Of a DNA stretch of 64,000 nucleotides, positions 59,766-64,000 are shown piece after piece. The notes under the pieces are model-generated. The model did no database searches, was not told the DNA's origin, and worked only from the letters and a program-made list of their open reading frames with translations. This DNA is from Tenebrio molitor. Its lineage: Eukaryota; Arthropoda; Insecta; Coleoptera; Tenebrionidae. Each line of letters begins with the position of its first letter. The first letter of the stretch is position 1. The translations under genes were made by a program, and so were the position numbers. Location: NCBI RefSeq assembly GCF_963966145.1, contig NC_091049.1, positions 1,054,001 to 1,118,000 on the forward strand, read 5' to 3'.

Positions 59766-62700
59766 GTAAGTGTTCGATGGGAGGATCGAGCAACGCTACG
59801 GGCGGTTGATATTTGGATGGGTGGCCGTTTTAGACTCGATGGGAATAGGCGTTAGATGCGGCCTAGATGCCGGGTCCCCCTCCACATTTTACATCATAGA
59901 AAAGTCGTGCCCCCGGTCCATTAGCCCACTTTGAAGTTTTACAGTCCTGTCCCTTTATTACGTCCGAGTCAGTCGTTAGGCTTGCCGAATTAAAAGTTTC
60001 TCCTTAAATTTGCTGGCACCCTTTACGTTTTTCGCATTCGATACATGTGGGGGAAGTCCCACAGGTGTCGTCCAACCACCGATATACGCCTCAACCCTTT
60101 TAGAGAACAACCTTTTCATTTCAAGCCGCTGATATTCTTAGACGGCTCGAACCTGACCGGGGCCGGCGTGGCGGTGCGCGTCCGAATTTTTGCGAGACGG
60201 CCGCAGGTCCAATCTCGATCCGGACAAATCGGGGAAGTACAGAGCGTCGATCGGGCGAGTGGGAGGACACGTGGGAGCGATCGGAGTGGTGGGGATGGGG
60301 GCGTCGGCCTAGATCGACACCGCACCGCGAGCCGCACTTGGGTCGTGCGGTGTACCGACAATGACATCTCTCGGCGTACACTAAATAATCATTTCTGCGG
60401 TGTTAATTCTAATGCCCGTCTCCTGTTCGCATCTTTCCATTAGCCTTGCCACGGCCGCCTAACTTTTTAATGTCCCAGTCACTTAACGGGCGACGCTGTG
60501 CGCGCGTTTTGACTCCTTCACCGGTCGCGCGTTAATTACGATACGTTCAGGGGCGGAATGCGGCAAATGACGTCGGTGCGGACCCGATTCGAAGCTCCGC
60601 CGCGAGAAATTCCCGCTTCCAACGGAATTCAATTGGACCGAGTCGGGAAAAAGCGCGTCCAACTGGCGCGTCTTGCGAGAGGTACGCGATTCGCGGGGGC
60701 CGTGGGGCTTCTCCGGTACGGACCACGCTAATCCGGGGTGAAGTTTGGAAAAGTTGGCGTTCCGTGTTATTTCAGACTGCTGTATCATAACAAATGATGA
60801 TTGCAGTCGGAGTCCTTCGGGATTTCGGGTTTCGGTCCCCCCCTAATTAGATAGACGGCTAATCCTCGCGTGTTTGTTTTAATATTCAGATGTTTTAACG
60901 TATGCACAGCCGCACATTCATATAGACGTTAATACATCTTTTATTCCTGTGTCCCGTCAGACGCGAGAAAAGGGTTGGAAATTGTATAAAAGTTACCCGG
61001 CGAGAAATAATTGTGACGTGCCAACTAAAAGGCTATGTGGGATGTAATTTTACCTCATGCCTAATGTTCTTTGCTGTCTGTTATAAAAGGAAAACGAATA
61101 CCTCCACCGGGTCGTAATCCTTCATGTTCTTACGTGTGTGTGTGTGTGTGTGCATTTGCAAGCCGGACACAGCGTCCTCTCTTATTTGCCGCAATTAATT
61201 CGTCCGTACAATTCTTATTGTTCCCTCTGCACTGTAGTTTTTCGTGTCCGAAAGTCGTTTCCTCTTTTCCTCTTCCATTTCGCCATCCGAACGTGAAGAA
61301 TTGACGTCTGAATATTTCAAAATCGCATCCGACGTGTCCCCATCGTCCGTCCCATCTCAGTCAAACTCCAGACGATTCGGCTGAATAAACCATCGCGATG
61401 GAGAAAGCGTGCAGTTATAAGGTCGTAAAGGCCAAAGGAAAATTCACGTGCCCATACGATCGTGCACTTCTTCGTCATGGCGCTCATTGATGTCGTTGAG
61501 CCACCGCGATACCCTGACTGAATTATTGACACGACCAGGAAAATATGCAGGTTGATGTATTCGGCTATTGCTGAACTTCCCTTGCGAGACGAAATAGATT
61601 AGGCGAACCCTTTCATGTGCTCTGGATTACGTTCGCAAATGAGCGTACAAGGAGGTGCAGTTTACTTACGACCGCACGGCGGAACAGTGAGTGCATGCCA
61701 TGTCCATGATCTACATGTTCGAAGCGATTGGGCGACGAAAGTCGTAAAACAACCAAAGAAACTGCGTTTTCGTTGGATTGCGATCTGTTTGGTTGAGATC
61801 TGACGAGTACTTATGCAGTATACTGTTTCAAGGTCAGGACGTACAAGCGAGTAGGATGGGACCCTAAGTGGGTCTCTGCGTTGTGGTGACTAATGGTACT
61901 GAGACAGAGTTTTGTAAAAGCTGCAAGTTGCTCATTTATTTCGGTTGCGGTGGTGAAATGTGGAGAAAATGAAAATCCCCACCGCGATTTCCGATTTCCG
62001 TTGGGTTGAATCCCCGATCCGATAAATAATTGATCAGTTGGCACACATACCGACACGCAGATCGACATAACTGATCAGTTATTCCGTCGCATCCGCAACG
62101 TATATCAACAACCGGCTGGGGCAATAAAGCGAGCCATCAAAGGTGGATGTGCCTGATACATAATAAAGTAAGTTAAAATACGCCCCCTATCTGCGGCAGC
62201 CGCAACCAACTATATCTTATAATCAAACCTAGCCGCACACTTTATTATTTATTCATTAATTAATCTATACCTACCCTCCGTCCGTGGTGCGCTCCTCTGC
62301 CGTCGTTTTATCTCTCGCTCTGCTCCGCGTCTTTATCTAAAATATCGGCGCTGTCTCTGATAAAATTTGAATTTATAGGGTGCGAAGTGCGACCCCGGCG
62401 GCGCACCCGACTCCAACGCCAGCCGAACGCCAGTGATTTGTTTCCACTCGTCAGACCACCAAGAAAGTTGTCCCAACAAATCGCCAACTCATTCGCATTT
62501 ACAGTTTTTGTATTTTTGAGCATGTGGAGGGTGAGGGGGGGGGGGGTGTGGCGCGGCATCGAGGCCGGATCCCTTATTTTTCTGAGTGATGAAGCAATTC
62601 AGTGACAACACGATAAACGGAACGCGGTTTTACGCGGTCACCCGTCCAAGTGTTGACTGCGACCAACGTGGCTTAACTTGTTTGATCAAATGATGGGTTG

Positions 62701-64000
62701 GTGCTTTCAGTGGAATAGGGACGCCACATTTAGTTATTATTTAATTCTGATTATGTTGGTACAGTTAATGGTATTTCTTTGGTAGCTTTTGGAGTCGTTG
62801 TCTTGTGGTGTGTCACCGGCGGTCGGTGACGCTTTTCCCGTTGGACAATTAATACCGCGCCGAGGGTGGATAAATCATTCGGTAGTGCCAGCCGTAAAAA
62901 TGGATATCGCAACGGCCCGAAAACAAATACCAAAAAATTAAAACTGTTATCGACCACGTATCCAAATATAATAATTCAAAGGAGTATATCGCCATTCCCG
63001 ATGGACCACTAAAACGTGGAAAGACGGAAAAATACACATTCAGCACGACCGCTGGTCGGGCCAGATAAAAAATCGACGGTTCAACGTTTGCACATCCGCA
63101 CGCACACATCCGCAATTAGCGGGAGGGCAAGAGGGAAACGTCGGAAGGGTCGAAGGTCTATCGGAAATGCATCGGGAGATGATCGACGCTAGGTGGAGTG
63201 CCCTGATTTTTCAACTGGTGGGTGGGAGAGTTTCGTGGCGTAACGAGGAATGGATTTGTGCAATTTACGGCTTCGTGCGAGGGGGTCGATTTGTTTTGGG
63301 GGTTGTTGAAAGCGAAGCACGCCATCTCGTTGCGTCGCGTTTACGGCGACTTTCCCAAGGAGAACAATTGGAAAGTATTGGGAAATTGTGATCGAATCGA
63401 AATTGAATGTAGTGTGGATGCAAGAACATCCGAGTCTGAGATTTCTGGCCGAGGCGCAGCCGAGGCTCAAAAACAGGCGAGGTGCACATTAAATTTTTTA
63501 GGCGAACGCACGAACTACAAAGCAAAAAACATCATTACCTTTTTCAAAAAGATACATTTATTAACACATATTAACAATTTTTTTATAGTATTTGTTATCA
63601 ACTTGCCAACAAAACTAGAAATTTACTATTTGCAATACAATTTACATAATTCATGGTGACAGGACAATTATGGGTTTCGTTGCTGACTTACTAAACACAC
63701 CAACAGATGGCGCCACTGTTAGCGTCCGAAAAAGAGTTACTTTTCGTCCGCTTGTGAATAAAAAGATCATTTACTTCCTTGTACGAACAATGTTTTCTTG
63801 CATTTTTCTGATTTTAATTAATCAATCAAATATCAAGAGCTGTCATTTTAAAACTGTGTTGAATTGGCGACCTCGGATTGTTCTTGAATGTTTTTCGGCC
63901 ACTCTGTGTATGTGTATAACATTAATGCGTCCTAAAATTCGTAATCTAGAAGCCGAACCCTTTAACGATTTTAAAAACGGTCCCACCCCGCCATAAATCA
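59766..64000. other. Non-coding stretch to window edge
   Basis: CpG-rich segments (60040-60380, 60530-60760 and 62370-62480) alternate with AT-rich ones. A GT microsatellite lies at 61133-61152 and a G12 run at 62535-62546. Frames of up to 145 codons (63222-63659) show no domain I know. No exon of Nup88 seen. Confidence 0.45.

Noticed and set aside
62590..62680. F-S-D-N-T-I reading considered as part of Nup88 exon 3 (L-L-T-S-D-N)
   Set aside because: Flanking residues do not match the propeller and no acceptor precedes it.
63222..63659. 145-codon plus-strand frame near the right edge
   Set aside because: Runs into AT-rich sequence and does not resemble Nup88 exon 3 or any known protein.
1..64000. 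tRNA, rRNA, CRISPR arrays and well-known insect microRNAs (let-7, miR-1, miR-7, miR-10, miR-124, miR-184)
   Set aside because: Scanned by eye for signature words on the given strand and as reverse complements; none found. A covariance-model search would be needed to exclude diverged RNAs.

Overview
The window looks like nuclear DNA of an insect. A beetle is my guess, because short degenerate runs of CCTGA/TCAGG occur, but the sequence does not prove the order. No bacterial-style gene layout, tRNA, rRNA or CRISPR array is visible. Nearly all of the 64 kb is non-coding: AT-rich stretches alternate with CpG- and GC-rich patches, and mobile-element debris is scattered throughout.

Only one host gene is recognised. 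Two coding exons on the + strand, 19266-19472 and 55502-55671, have matching phase-0 splice sites and together encode the N-terminus of a Nup88-type nucleoporin (Drosophila mbo family). The intron between them is 36,029 bp. The rest of the gene (exon 3 onward) was not found before the right edge, so intron 2 probably also exceeds 8 kb. The first 19 kb lie upstream of the gene.

The most striking object sits in that intron: a P-type DNA transposon at 33894-38846. It has imperfect inverted repeats of about 85-89 bp, a 9-bp flanking direct repeat and a THAP9/P-element-like transposase gene in the same orientation as Nup88. A second transposon of Tc1/mariner type (36499-37772, perfect 26-bp inverted repeats, TA duplication) has inserted into the last part of the transposase reading frame. 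Conceptually removing it together with one TA leaves the frame open, so the insertion is what splits an otherwise long frame. The first intron of the transposase also seems to have lost its GT donor (GG instead). The nested mariner is internally deleted: it keeps its N-terminal helix-turn-helix part and its C-terminal tail but no catalytic core.

Region by region. 1-19 kb: a mariner relic and a LINE 3' tail (6.1-7.3 kb), a degenerate CCTGACC tandem region broken by two inverted-repeat elements (10.4-11.5 kb), a 0.45-kb tandem duplication (15.1-16.05 kb) and dispersed repeats. 19.3-55.5 kb (Nup88 intron 1): a four-unit repeat cluster (24.5-25.9 kb), several hairpin elements, the P element, a fold-back element with a nested MITE (44.5-46.0 kb) and a satellite array of about 3.8 units of 578-585 bp (47.5-49.7 kb). 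55.7-64 kb: GC-rich non-coding sequence with one weak candidate exon. Several unrelated hairpin elements carry a similar CGAGC...GAGCG motif at the apex, which is the least explained recurring pattern here.
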